Shown here: one piece after another, positions 48,921-57,776 of the stretch | Layout of the letters: every line of letters starts with the position of its first letter | Numbering within the stretch: position 1 is the first letter of the stretch | Assembly: GCF_019844075.1 (NCBI RefSeq) | Contig: NZ_CP081964.1 | Location: forward strand, 1,550,001 to 1,614,000 | From: Curtobacterium sp. TC1 | GTDB lineage: Bacteria > Actinomycetota > Actinomycetes > Actinomycetales > Microbacteriaceae | DNA: 64,000 nucleotides | Direction of reading: 5' to 3' | Made by a program: the position numbers and the translations under genes | Notes under the pieces: model-generated | The model's database searches: none | What the model saw: the letters and a program-made list of their open reading frames with translations, nothing else | What the model was told of the DNA's origin: nothing

Positions 48921-51900
48921 ATGACGACCCTGCAGGAGCACCCCGCCACCGACCACGACGCCCTGGCGGACCAGTCCGTCGCACTCGTCCGACAGTGGCT
49001 GGCCGAGGCCGAGTCGTTCCCGGTGGACGGCTCTGCCAAGCAGCTCGCCGGGGTGCTCGCCGACCCCGCCGGTCTGGACTTCGCGGTCGGCTTCGTGGAC
49101 GGCGTCGTCCGCCCGGAAGACCTCGCCGTCGCCGCGCGCAAGCTCCGGCAGATCGCGCCCGGCGCCCCCGGGTTCCTGCCCGCCGCGATGCGAGGACTCG
49201 TGCGCCTCGGTGGCGGCATGGCACCGGTCCTGCCGAACGTCGTCGTGCCCATCGCCCGCCGGGTGCTGCGCGGCATGGTCGGCCACCTCATCGTCGACGC
49301 GACCGACTCGAAGCTCGGCCCCGCGATCGCCAAGATCAAGCGGGACGGCGTCCGGCTCAACGTGAACCTGCTTGGTGAGGCCGTGCTGGGTGAGCGCGAG
49401 GCGGCACGCCGGCTCGAGGGCACGCACAAGCTCCTGGCCCGCGACGACGTCGACTACGTGTCGATCAAGGTCTCGTCGACCGTGCACCCGCACTCGCCGT
49501 GGGCGTTCGACCACGCCGTCGACGACATCGTGGAGCAGCTCCGCCCGCTGTTCGAGCGTGCCGCCGCCGCGACCCCGGCGAAGTTCATCAACCTCGACAT
49601 GGAGGAGTACAAGGACCTCGACCTGACGATCGCGGTCTTCACGAAGCTCCTCGACGAGCCCGCGTTCCTCGGCCTCGAAGCCGGCATCGTGCTGCAGGCG
49701 TACCTGCCCGACGCCCTCGCCGCGATGGAGCAGCTGCAGGAGTGGTCCGCCGCTCGCCGGGCCCGCGGTGGTGCCGGCATCAAGGTCCGCCTGGTCAAGG
49801 GCGCGAACCTGCCCATGGAGCAGGTCGAGGCCTCGGTGCACGGCTGGCCGCTCGCCACCTGGCACACCAAGCAGGACTCCGACACCAACTACAAGCGCGT
49901 GCTCGACTGGGCGCTCACCCCGTCGCGCGTCGAGAACGTCCGCGTCGGCGTCGCCGGGCACAACCTGTTCGACGTCGCGCACGCGTGGCTGCTCGCCGGT
50001 GAGCGTGGCGTGCGGGACGGCATCGAGTTCGAGATGCTGCTCGGCATGGCGCAAGGCCAGGCCGAAGCCGTCCGCCGCACCGTCGGTTCGTTGCTCCTGT
50101 ACACGCCGGTCGTGCACCCCGGTGAGTTCGACGTCGCCATCGCGTACCTGATCCGCCGCCTCGAAGAAGGCGCCTCGCAGGACAACTTCATGTCGGCGGT
50201 CTTCTCGCTGGTGTCCTCACCGCCGCTGTTCGCCCGCGAAGAAGAGCGGTTCCGCGCCTCGCTCGTGCCGCTCGCCACGCCGGAGGGCCTCGCCGCCCCG
50301 GCGTCCCACCGCGTCGCCGACCGCTACGCGGCCGTCGGGCGCCCCGGACCGGACCGGTTCGAGAACACGCCGGACAGCGACCCGTCGGTCGCATCGGTGC
50401 GCCAGTGGGGTTCGGCCATCACGGACCGGATCGCGTCGTCGACGCTCGGCGTCCGCGCCGTCCAGGAGGCCCGGGTCGACTCCGCCACGGCGCTCGACGC
50501 CGCGCTCGGCCGCGCCAAGGCCGCCGGTGCGGTCTGGGGCACCTGGTCCGGTGGCGCTCGTGGCGCCGTGCTGCACGCCGTCGGCGACGCGCTCGAGGCG
50601 AACCGCGCCGCACTCATCGAGGTCATGGCCGCCGAGACCGGCAAGACCATCGACCAGGCCGACCCCGAGGTGTCCGAGGCGATCGACTTCGCGCACTTCT
50701 ACGGCACGCTCGCGTCGCAGCTCGACGAGGTCGACGGCGCGACCTTCACCCCGGCGAGCCTGACCCTCGTGGCGCCGCCGTGGAACTTCCCGGTCGCGAT
50801 CCCCGCGGGCTCGACCCTGGCCGCGCTGGCCGCCGGGTCCGCCGTGGTCCTCAAGCCGGCACCGCCCGCCGAGCGCTCCGGGGCAGTCCTCGCCTCGATC
50901 ATCGAGACCGCGCTCGACGCCCACGGCGCCCCGGCCGACGTGCTCGCGTTCCTGCAGGTGTCCGAGAACGAGCTCGGCGAGCAGCTCATCGCCTCGCCGA
51001 TGGTCGACCAAGTGATCCTCACCGGCGCGTACGAGACCGCCGAGCTGTTCCGTTCGTTCCGTCCCGACCTGCCGCTGCTCGCCGAGACCTCGGGCAAGAA
51101 CGCCGTCATCGTCACCCCGTCGTCGGACCTCGACCTCGCGGTGAAGGACGTCGTCGCCTCGGCCTTTGGGCACGCCGGTCAGAAGTGCTCGGCCGCGTCA
51201 CTCGTGGTGATGGTCGGGTCGGTCGCGAAGTCGAAGCGCTTCCGCAACCAGCTCCTCGACGCCGTGTCCTCACTCACCGTCGGCTACCCGACCGACGCCG
51301 CGACGCAGATGGGCCCGGTCATCGAGCCGGCGTCGGGCAAGCTGCTCGACGGCCTGACGACGCTCGGCGCGGGCGAGTCCTGGGCCGTCGAGCCGAAGCA
51401 GCTCGACGAGACCGGCAAGCTCTGGAGCCCGGGTGTCCGTCAGGGCGTCCGACGCGGCTCGGAGTTCCACCGCACCGAGTACTTCGGTCCGATCCTCGGC
51501 ATGATGACCGCCGACACCCTCGACGAAGCGATCGACATCGTCAACGAGGTCGACTACGGCCTGACCTCGGGCCTGCACTCGCTCGACCCGGCCGAGATCG
51601 GCACGTGGCTCGGCCGGATCCAGGCGGGCAACCTCTACGTCAACCGCGGCATCACCGGTGCGATCGTCCGCCGCCAGCCGTTCGGTGGGTGGAAGAAGTC
51701 TGCCGTCGGCGCCGGCACGAAGGCCGGTGGGCTGAACTACCTGCTCGGGCTCGGGTCGTGGGCGCCTGCTGCTGCGACCGCTTCGGCGGCTCCGTCCGCC
51801 CCGATCCGGGCGTTCGTCCGGGCGGCCGAGGTGTCGTCGCCGGTGCTCGACCGTGCGCTGGCGTCCGACGAGCAGGCCTGGTCGACGCTGTTCGGCACCG

Positions 51901-52379
51901 CGATCGACGTCTCGGCCTTGAGCGCCGAGCGGAACATCGCGCGGTACCTGCCGTTCCCGTCGGTGCAGGTGCGGCTCGCGTCCCAGGACGAGGACGCTGT
52001 GCCCGAGTTCGTCCGTGTCGTCGCCGCCGCACTCCGGGCCGGCACGACGATCGAGGTCTCGACGGCGCGGGCGCTGCCCTCGGCCGTCGCCTCGGCGATC
52101 CGCTCGCTGCCCATCGTGCGATCCGTGTCCCAGTCGGTCCCCGACGAGGCCTTCGCATCGTCGATCGCGGCGGGTCCGTCGACCCGTGTCCGGCTCATCG
52201 GCGGCGACACCTCGGCGCTTTACTCGGCGATCGGTGGGCGTCCCGACGTCGCGGTGTACGGCGGCCCCGTGACCGAGGCCGGGCGGCTCGAGATCCTGCC
52301 GTTCGTCCGCGAGCAGGCGGTGTCGATCACGGCACACCGCTTCGGCACGCCGAACCACCTGACCGACGACCTGATCTGA
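48921..52379 (+). CDS. putA: Bifunctional proline dehydrogenase / glutamate-semialdehyde dehydrogenase PutA
   Basis: 1152 residues converting proline to glutamate in two steps: FAD-dependent proline dehydrogenase, then NAD-dependent P5C dehydrogenase. The PRODH barrel shows INLDMEEYKDLDLT, IVLQAYLPDAL and KVRLVKGANLP; the ALDH half shows PPWNFPVAIPAGS, the general base Glu722 in LAETSGKN and the nucleophile Cys756 in FGHAGQKCSAAS. There is no N-terminal ribbon-helix-helix, so this PutA does not repress itself; the divergent LysR gene probably regulates it. The last 200 residues match the non-catalytic C-terminal domain. Ends in a strong terminator. Confidence 0.95.
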   Translation: MTTLQEHPATDHDALADQSVALVRQWLAEAESFPVDGSAKQLAGVLADPAGLDFAVGFVDGVVRPEDLAVAARKLRQIAPGAPGFLPAAMRGLVRLGGGMAPVLPNVVVPIARRVLRGMVGHLIVDATDSKLGPAIAKIKRDGVRLNVNLLGEAVLGEREAARRLEGTHKLLARDDVDYVSIKVSSTVHPHSPWAFDHAVDDIVEQLRPLFERAAAATPAKFINLDMEEYKDLDLTIAVFTKLLDEPAFLGLEAGIVLQAYLPDALAAMEQLQEWSAARRARGGAGIKVRLVKGANLPMEQVEASVHGWPLATWHTKQDSDTNYKRVLDWALTPSRVENVRVGVAGHNLFDVAHAWLLAGERGVRDGIEFEMLLGMAQGQAEAVRRTVGSLLLYTPVVHPGEFDVAIAYLIRRLEEGASQDNFMSAVFSLVSSPPLFAREEERFRASLVPLATPEGLAAPASHRVADRYAAVGRPGPDRFENTPDSDPSVASVRQWGSAITDRIASSTLGVRAVQEARVDSATALDAALGRAKAAGAVWGTWSGGARGAVLHAVGDALEANRAALIEVMAAETGKTIDQADPEVSEAIDFAHFYGTLASQLDEVDGATFTPASLTLVAPPWNFPVAIPAGSTLAALAAGSAVVLKPAPPAERSGAVLASIIETALDAHGAPADVLAFLQVSENELGEQLIASPMVDQVILTGAYETAELFRSFRPDLPLLAETSGKNAVIVTPSSDLDLAVKDVVASAFGHAGQKCSAASLVVMVGSVAKSKRFRNQLLDAVSSLTVGYPTDAATQMGPVIEPASGKLLDGLTTLGAGESWAVEPKQLDETGKLWSPGVRQGVRRGSEFHRTEYFGPILGMMTADTLDEAIDIVNEVDYGLTSGLHSLDPAEIGTWLGRIQAGNLYVNRGITGAIVRRQPFGGWKKSAVGAGTKAGGLNYLLGLGSWAPAAATASAAPSAPIRAFVRAAEVSSPVLDRALASDEQAWSTLFGTAIDVSALSAERNIARYLPFPSVQVRLASQDEDAVPEFVRVVAAALRAGTTIEVSTARALPSAVASAIRSLPIVRSVSQSVPDEAFASSIAAGPSTRVRLIGGDTSALYSAIGGRPDVAVYGGPVTEAGRLEILPFVREQAVSITAHRFGTPNHLTDDLI

Positions 52380-52424
52380 CCGGACCGCGGCGCTGGCGTT
52401 CGGGTCCAGCGCCGCTGTCCGGTC
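52378..52424 (+). terminator. Terminator of putA
   Basis: Arms of 19 bp, GACCGGACCGCGGCGCTGG and its near-perfect complement (one mismatch), enclose a 9-base loop. The hairpin begins at the putA stop codon itself. Confidence 0.8.
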
Positions 52425-52536
52425 GCCGCACGGTGTCGGGATGCACCGAGGTGGCAGGGGTTGCCTCGGGTGTGCGTCGCAACCACGGCGCGCACCCGAC
52501 GGCCCTGCGTCGGGTCGAACCCGGAGGAGCTCCACC

Positions 52537-52977
52537 ATGACCGAACCGTTCGCACGCCCGACCGCCCTGGCCCACGTCCGCGTCACCGTGACCGACATCC
52601 ACCGCAGCAAGGCGTTCTACCAGCAGCTGCTCGGCACCGACCCGGCGATCGACTTCAGCGACCAGGTCGACGAGCCCGGCGTGCGCGAGGACCGCGAGCG
52701 CTTCTACGGCGGATCCGTGTTCCAGCTCGGCGACCAGGTCTTCGGCCTGCGCCCGGTCGCTCCGGCGGGGCAGACGTTCAACCCGGACACCGTCGGCCTC
52801 GACCACGTCAGCTTCGTCGTGGGGTCCGTCGACGAGCTGCACCAGGCGGCCGCACGTCTCGATGCGGCGGGTGTCGAGCACGGCGATGTGACCGACCTCG
52901 GGGACGCCGGCATGGTGATCCTGTCCGTGCAGGACCCGGACGACATCAACCTCGAACTCGCAGCCCTCAAGTCCTGA
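52537..52977 (+). CDS. VOC (glyoxalase/bleomycin-resistance) family protein
   Basis: A 146-residue single VOC domain. Metal-ligand positions are suggested by LAHVRVTVTDIHRSKAFYQQ at the start, GLDHVSFVVGSVDEL at the second repeat, and NLELAAL at the end. Members include glyoxalases, extradiol dioxygenases and antibiotic-binding proteins; this one cannot be placed further. ATG 52537 follows GGAGGAGC. It stands alone after the putA terminator. Confidence 0.87.
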   Translation: MTEPFARPTALAHVRVTVTDIHRSKAFYQQLLGTDPAIDFSDQVDEPGVREDRERFYGGSVFQLGDQVFGLRPVAPAGQTFNPDTVGLDHVSFVVGSVDELHQAAARLDAAGVEHGDVTDLGDAGMVILSVQDPDDINLELAALKS

Positions 52978-53024
52978 GTAGTCCTCGGGCCGCGGGCTAG
53001 CATGGGGTGACGAGAGGGGACGTC

Positions 53025-53174
53025 ATGCGCTTCGTACACGCCATCGGCCGAGGGATCGGCTTCGTGTTGTCGACCGTCGCGAAGGTGCTCGGGACCTTGA
53101 ACGGCGGGAAGCCCGCAGGCGACGACCTCGCCGCACGGCTGAACCGGCCGAGCCGCGACGACTACCGCCCCTGA
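53025..53174 (+). CDS. 49-residue hypothetical protein
   Basis: ATG 53025 is preceded by GAGAGGGGA at good spacing. It encodes RFVHAIGRGIGFVLSTVAKV, an amphipathic to hydrophobic N-terminal helix, then a Gly-rich turn and a polar tail ending SRDDYRP. It could associate peripherally with the membrane. No family is recognised; the ribosome site and codon pattern argue that it is expressed. Confidence 0.55.
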   Translation: MRFVHAIGRGIGFVLSTVAKVLGTLNGGKPAGDDLAARLNRPSRDDYRP

Positions 53175-53218
53175 CCTGCTCGCTGCGCCGGCCCTCGGAG
53201 CCCGGTGCCGACCCGGCC

Positions 53219-53280
53219 TGCACCACCAAAGTGCCCTCGAACCACGCGATTGTGCGGTTCGAGGGCACTTTGGTTGTGCG
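53219..53280 (-). repeat. About 62-bp palindromic repeat, family A copy 3
   Basis: The inner arms ACCAAAGTGCCCTCGAACC (53225-53243) and their perfect complement (53256-53274) enclose a 12-base loop. In the reverse orientation it reads CGCACAACC...GAACCGCACAATCGCG, aligning with the copies at 10649 and 12493. It lies between two converging genes and could serve as a bidirectional terminator. Confidence 0.8.
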
Positions 53281-53331
53281 CCGGGGTCGGCGCAACCGCG
53301 GCGCGGGCTGACGTCGGGCACGTCGCCAGCG

Positions 53332-53775
53332 TCAGTCGGCGACGGCGGGCTCCTGGGCGACCATCGTGCCGGTCACGAGCTCGCGGAGCGCCGAAGGCAG
53401 GGGGATCGGCCGACGGGCGCCCTCGCGGTCGATGATCACGTGCACGAACTCGCCGGTGGCGAGCAGCGCGCCGTCGGACTGGCGGAACAGGCCGAACTCC
53501 CACGACAGGCTCGTGTTGCCGAGGTGCTTGGACCGCATCCCGACCTCGATGACATCCGGCCACACGGCGGACTCGACGAACCGACAGCTCGACGACACCA
53601 GCACTGCGATCCAGTCCGACGAGAACGGGTCGAGCCCCGCTTGCTCGCGGAACCAGTACGTCGACGCGTTGTCCATCGCCGAGTAGTAGATCGTGTTGTT
53701 GACGTGCCCGAACATGTCGTTGTCGTTCCACCGCGTGGGGTAGAGGCGGCGGAACGGGTATTCGTCGATGGTCAT
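53332..53775 (-). CDS. Acyl-CoA thioesterase (4HBT hotdog fold)
   Basis: A 147-residue hotdog-fold thioesterase of the YbgC/4HBT type. The catalytic loop is RLYPTRWNDNDMFGHVNNTI, with the Asp and the HVNN motif, followed by VESAVWPDVIEVGM on the central helix and strand. It hydrolyses acyl-CoA; chain-length preference is unknown. Its ATG overlaps the stop of the upstream TetR gene (ATGA), and an acyl-CoA dehydrogenase is divergently placed, so a small acyl-CoA catabolic unit under TetR control is likely. Confidence 0.9.
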   Translation of the reverse strand: MTIDEYPFRRLYPTRWNDNDMFGHVNNTIYYSAMDNASTYWFREQAGLDPFSSDWIAVLVSSSCRFVESAVWPDVIEVGMRSKHLGNTSLSWEFGLFRQSDGALLATGEFVHVIIDREGARRPIPLPSALRELVTGTMVAQEPAVAD

Positions 53776-54383
53776 CGGTCTCCGATCGGAGGAGGTGCGG
53801 GTGTGGCGTGATCGGCGGCGGGGCGCAGCACGTACTCGAACGCGGCGCGTGCCCGGACAGGGTCGGGGGCCTCACCGGAGATGAACTCAGCGTAGGTGAA
53901 CGACTCTGAGATCCGGACGAGCAGCCGGGCGAGCTCCTCGGCGGAGAGCGGGGCTGGATCGAACTCGCCGGACGACTGTTCCTCGACGACGAGTGCAGTG
54001 ATCCGGTCGACGAACCGGCTCTGCACGTCGCTCTCCGAGGTGGTCAGCAGGCGCATCGCCCGCGCGGGCTCGCGGGTGAGGAACGCGCGGAAGTAGGTGG
54101 CGTCGATGAGGTCGGCGGTGAACCGGTCGAGCACGTCGACGATGCGTGCTGCGCCGGTCGACCCGATCGTGTCGGCAGCGCGGGACGCCCGGTCGAGCGT
54201 CGGGACTGCGAGGGACCACAGGATCTCGGACAGCAACCGGTCACGGTTGCCCACCCACCGGAACAGCGACGTACGGTCCACGCCGAGTGCGGCAGCCAAG
54301 GCGCCCATGTCGATCCGTGCGCCGTCGATGAAGGTGTGGCGGGCCTCCCGGAAGGCGCGCAGCGCAGAATCCGATGTGTACAC
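53772..54383 (-). CDS. TetR-like transcriptional regulator of an acyl-CoA cluster
   Basis: 203 residues from GTG 54383, preceded by AAGGGAGGG. The HTH is DMGALAAALGVDRTSLFRWV, followed by a helical ligand domain with WSLAVPTLDRASRA and AFLTREPARAMRLL. The DNA-recognition helix is slightly shorter than in classical TetR, as in the QsdR-like branch; I name that only as a resemblance. It is coupled to a thioesterase and divergent from an acyl-CoA dehydrogenase, so an acyl-CoA is the likely effector. Confidence 0.82.
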   Translation of the reverse strand: MYTSDSALRAFREARHTFIDGARIDMGALAAALGVDRTSLFRWVGNRDRLLSEILWSLAVPTLDRASRAADTIGSTGAARIVDVLDRFTADLIDATYFRAFLTREPARAMRLLTTSESDVQSRFVDRITALVVEEQSSGEFDPAPLSAEELARLLVRISESFTYAEFISGEAPDPVRARAAFEYVLRPAADHATPAPPPIGDR

Positions 54384-54397
54384 GCGACCCTCCCTTG

Positions 54398-54425
54398 CAA
54401 CGTTTTCGAGAATGATGCATCGTTG
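54398..54425. promoter_or_regulatory. Candidate TetR operator between regulator and acyl-CoA dehydrogenase
   Basis: CAACG and CGTTG flank an A/T-rich centre that contains the perfect octamer GATGCATC at 54414-54421. It occupies the 47-bp divergent gap, so one bound dimer could cover both promoters. Confidence 0.5.
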
Positions 54426-54430
54426 GTTCC

Positions 54431-55624
54431 ATGTCAACGCTGACGCCCACGACGGGCCTCCTCGAATCGGACTTCTACGGCTTCCAACAGCAGCTGACCG
54501 AGCCGGAGCGCGCGTCGATCGGGCGACTCCGCGAGTACCTCGAGCACGAGGTCGCGCCCATCGCCGACGGGTACTGGGCACGCGCCGAGTTCCCGATGCA
54601 GGTGATCGCCCCTCTGGCCGAGCTCGGGATGTACGGGCCGGGGATCCCGCTCGTGCGCCAGTTCGAGAACTCGGCCGTGTACCGCGGGTGGGCGGCGCTC
54701 GAACTCGGACGGGTCGACGCGAGCGTCGCGACGTTCATCGGCGTCCAGTCCGGCCTGGCGATGAACTCGATCGCGGTGGCCGGCAGCGAGGAGCAGCAGC
54801 GCGAGTGGCTGCCGCGCATGGCGGCCGGCGAACTCATCGGGGCGTTCGGCCTGACCGAACCGCTGTCCGGCAGCGACTCCGCCCGCGGCCTGCGCACCAC
54901 CGCCCGGCGCGACGGCGACACGTGGGTGCTCGACGGTGAGAAGCGCTGGATCGGCAACGCCACCTTCGCCGACGTCGTCGTCATCTGGGCGAAGGACGTC
55001 GCGGACGAGCAGGTGAAGGGCTTCCTGGTCACCACGGACACCCCCGGTTTCACCGCCACCAAGATCGAGGACAAGATCGCGCTGCGCGGGGTGCAGAACG
55101 CCGACATCGTCATGCAGGGCGTCCGCGTGCCCGAGTCGCGTCGACTGCAGCGCGCGGACTCGTTCCGGGCAACGGCCGAGGTGCTGCGCCTGACCCGCAC
55201 CGAGGTGGCCTGGCAGGCCGTCGGCATCGCGGTCGGCGCGTACGAAGCAGCCCTTTCCTACGCCCGCGAACGGATCCAGTTCGGCAAGCCGATCGCGTCG
55301 CACCAGCTCGTGCAGGACCTGCTCGTGAAGTCGCTGTCGAACATCACCGCGTCGATCGCGCTCTGCACGCAGGCCTCGGCGATGCAGGACACCGGTGTCG
55401 GGGGCGACGAGCACTCCGCCCTGGCGAAGGCGTTCGCGACCGCGAAGATGCGCGAGACCGTCGGCTGGTGCCGCGAGGTCCAGGGCGGCAACGGCATCGT
55501 GCTCGACAAGGGCGTCGCCCGGTTCTTCGCGGACGCCGAAGCGATCTACTCGTACGAGGGCACACGCGAGGTGAACACGCTCATCGTCGGACGGGCGATC
55601 ACCGGACAGGCCGCGTTCGTCTAG
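54431..55624 (+). CDS. Acyl-CoA dehydrogenase family protein
   Basis: A 397-residue flavoprotein of the acyl-CoA dehydrogenase fold, closest in pattern to glutaryl-CoA dehydrogenase-like members. FAD and substrate motifs: FGLTEPLSGSDSARGLRTTA, WIGNATFADVVVIWAK, and the catalytic base Glu376 in YSYEGTREVN. The loop KFLVTT-type segment KGFLVTTDTPGF matches the family. It probably oxidises a short or branched acyl-CoA. Divergent from a TetR/thioesterase operon. It ends in a palindrome shared with the convergent peptidase gene. Confidence 0.92.
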   Translation: MSTLTPTTGLLESDFYGFQQQLTEPERASIGRLREYLEHEVAPIADGYWARAEFPMQVIAPLAELGMYGPGIPLVRQFENSAVYRGWAALELGRVDASVATFIGVQSGLAMNSIAVAGSEEQQREWLPRMAAGELIGAFGLTEPLSGSDSARGLRTTARRDGDTWVLDGEKRWIGNATFADVVVIWAKDVADEQVKGFLVTTDTPGFTATKIEDKIALRGVQNADIVMQGVRVPESRRLQRADSFRATAEVLRLTRTEVAWQAVGIAVGAYEAALSYARERIQFGKPIASHQLVQDLLVKSLSNITASIALCTQASAMQDTGVGGDEHSALAKAFATAKMRETVGWCREVQGGNGIVLDKGVARFFADAEAIYSYEGTREVNTLIVGRAITGQAAFV

Positions 55625-55646
55625 GCCGGGCCTGCTCGGGTGGATC

Positions 55647-55702
55647 CGACCCGGAACGACATCCACGATGTCGTACGACGTCGATCGTGTCGTTCCGGGT
55701 CG
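55647..55702. terminator. Palindrome between convergent acyl-CoA dehydrogenase and S9 peptidase genes
   Basis: CGACCCGGAACGACA pairs exactly with TGTCGTTCCGGGTCG; the inner sequence (CGATGTCGTACGACGTCGAT) is itself dyad-rich. With both genes reading into it, a bidirectional terminator is the simplest role. Confidence 0.65.
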
Positions 55703-55715
55703 ACCAGGGCCGCGA

Positions 55716-57776
55716 CTACCCGAGCAGCTCCGGCCGCTCCCACTCCTGGCCGAGCACGTGCTGCCCGAGGAACGCGAACACGGTCTCGTACCAGACCACG
55801 GCGTGCTGCGGCGAGAGCACCCAGTGGTTCTCGTCCGGGAAGTACAGGAACCGGTGCGGCATCGTGCCGTCCGGCGCCGCGTGGTGCTCGGCGAGCTCGG
55901 ACCAGAGCCGCAGCCCCTCGCCGATCGGCACCCGGTAGTCCTTGTCGCCGTGGATGACGAGCATCGGGGACGTGATGTCTGCCACGAAGCGGTGCGGGTC
56001 GTTCGCCTCGATGCCGGCGGCGTCGAAGATCGACGACCAGTACTGCGACGAGTCCGTGGTGCCGTTGAACTGGTCGAGCGCCCACAGGCTGGCGTGCGTG
56101 ACGATCGCGCGGAACCGATCGGTGTGCCCGGCGACCCAGTTCGCCATGTAGCCGCCGAACGAACCGCCCATCGCGGCCGTGCGGGTCTCGTCGATGTCGC
56201 CGCGCGCCTCGACCGCATCGGTGATCGCCATCAGGTCGGTGTACGGAGCCTGCCCCCACGCGTTCCACCCGCGGTTCACGAAGTCGAGCCCGTAGCCGGT
56301 CGACAGCGCCGGGTCCGGCAGCAGCACGGCGTACCCACGCGCCGCCAGGAGCATCGGGTTCCACCGCCACGACCACTGGTTCCACGAGTTGAGCGGTCCG
56401 CCGTGGATCCAGAGCAGCAGCGGGTGCGGCCCGTCGCGCTCCGGCACCACCAGCCAGCCGCGCACGCGCGCACCGTCGGCCGCCGTGGTCTCGACCTCTT
56501 CCAGGTGCGCGGGGACGTCGGGCAGGGCCGCCGGCGTCGCGAGCGGGGTCACCACCCCGTCCGTCGCGATCCGCACGGGGTGCAGCGGCGCCGCCCAGGA
56601 GGCCCGGAGCGCCACGACCGCACCGGTCGCCTCCGCCACGCGCAAGCTCGAGTACGCCCAGTCGTCGTGGGTCAGCTGCTCGACGGCTGCGCCGTCGAGC
56701 GGGATGCGGAAGACCGGTGCCCGGCCGTCCTGGTCGGCCACGGCCAACAGGGCCCGGTCGCCGTGCTCGAACACGAGCTCGCTCGGCCAGCGGTCCCAGT
56801 CGGTGGCGATGCGGTGCGGGTCCGACCCGTCGATGCCGGCGGTCCAGACCTCTTGCTGGGCCGCGCCGGCAGGCGTGGAACGAACCGTCCTGACCCACGC
56901 GATCGTGCGGCCGTCGTGGCTCAGGGCGGGCATCTCGTGGTCGACGTCGACGTCGTCGAAGAGCACCGTGCGGTGGCCGCTGGCGCAGTCGATCGTGACG
57001 AGCGTCGAGCGGTCCCCACGGGCCTCCCGGACGCCCACGGCTGCCAGCAGGACCGATCCGTCGGGCGTGAGCGCTCCGGCGACGTGGTCCAGCGACCGGC
57101 CCGGGGCCGGTGTGCGGTCGGTGAGGCGGGGGAGTGCGGCGTCCCCGGCGTCCTCGGTGTGGCCGTCTGCCAGGTCGAGCGTCAGCACGTGCGTCTGGTC
57201 CGGGCCGAGGTCGTGGTCCCAGTACCGGACCGGGTACGTCTCGTGCAGGATCGCGCGGACCTTCTTGTCCCTACGGGCCTTGCGGAGCTCGGCGTCCGCG
57301 TCGAGCACGGTCGTCGGGTCGGAACCGGCCCCGGGCAGCAGGTCGGCGGTGAGCGCGACGGTGTCGGCGGCTGCAGCGGTCGCGAGCACACCGCCGACCC
57401 CGCCGGTGAGCCGGGTGAGGGGGCGTGCCTCACCACCGGCTGCCGGAAGGACCCAGAGCTGGGCGGCCTCGACGTCGGCCGCGTCGGCATCGGGGCGGGT
57501 GGAGACGAAGAGCAGGTCGCCGGTGCGGGTGAAGGCCACGCCGCCCTCGCCCTTGGCGGAACGGGTGAGGCGGACGGCGCTACCAGGTGCGTATCCGCTG
57601 GCCGCGTCGGCGTCGTTCCCTGCTGACACCTGCCAGATCGAACGGCGGTACCCGGTGCGGTCCGGGTCGAGCGCACTGACCGTCAGGGCGACGCGCTCAC
57701 CGTCGGGGCTGATCGCGATCCCGTCGACCCGGGGAAGGGCGATGTACTGGTCGAGGTCGGCGAACGGCGTCGTCAT
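55716..57776 (-). CDS. S9 family (prolyl oligopeptidase-like) peptidase
   Basis: 686 residues: an N-terminal beta-propeller (opening FADLDQYIALPRVDGIAISP) and a C-terminal alpha/beta hydrolase. The catalytic triad is seen as Ser in AAMGGSFGGYMANW, Asp in VIHGDKDYRVP and His in FPDENHWVL. It is probably a cytoplasmic dipeptidyl- or acylaminoacyl-peptidase; there is no signal peptide. ATG 57776 overlaps the stop of the upstream patatin gene by 4 bp, so the two are co-translated. Confidence 0.92.
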   Translation of the reverse strand: MTTPFADLDQYIALPRVDGIAISPDGERVALTVSALDPDRTGYRRSIWQVSAGNDADAASGYAPGSAVRLTRSAKGEGGVAFTRTGDLLFVSTRPDADAADVEAAQLWVLPAAGGEARPLTRLTGGVGGVLATAAAADTVALTADLLPGAGSDPTTVLDADAELRKARRDKKVRAILHETYPVRYWDHDLGPDQTHVLTLDLADGHTEDAGDAALPRLTDRTPAPGRSLDHVAGALTPDGSVLLAAVGVREARGDRSTLVTIDCASGHRTVLFDDVDVDHEMPALSHDGRTIAWVRTVRSTPAGAAQQEVWTAGIDGSDPHRIATDWDRWPSELVFEHGDRALLAVADQDGRAPVFRIPLDGAAVEQLTHDDWAYSSLRVAEATGAVVALRASWAAPLHPVRIATDGVVTPLATPAALPDVPAHLEEVETTAADGARVRGWLVVPERDGPHPLLLWIHGGPLNSWNQWSWRWNPMLLAARGYAVLLPDPALSTGYGLDFVNRGWNAWGQAPYTDLMAITDAVEARGDIDETRTAAMGGSFGGYMANWVAGHTDRFRAIVTHASLWALDQFNGTTDSSQYWSSIFDAAGIEANDPHRFVADITSPMLVIHGDKDYRVPIGEGLRLWSELAEHHAAPDGTMPHRFLYFPDENHWVLSPQHAVVWYETVFAFLGQHVLGQEWERPELLG

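Noticed and set aside
53225..53274. tRNA-like fold suggested by GGTTCGA in the right arm
   Set aside because: The sequence is a single long hairpin without cloverleaf arms or acceptor stem.
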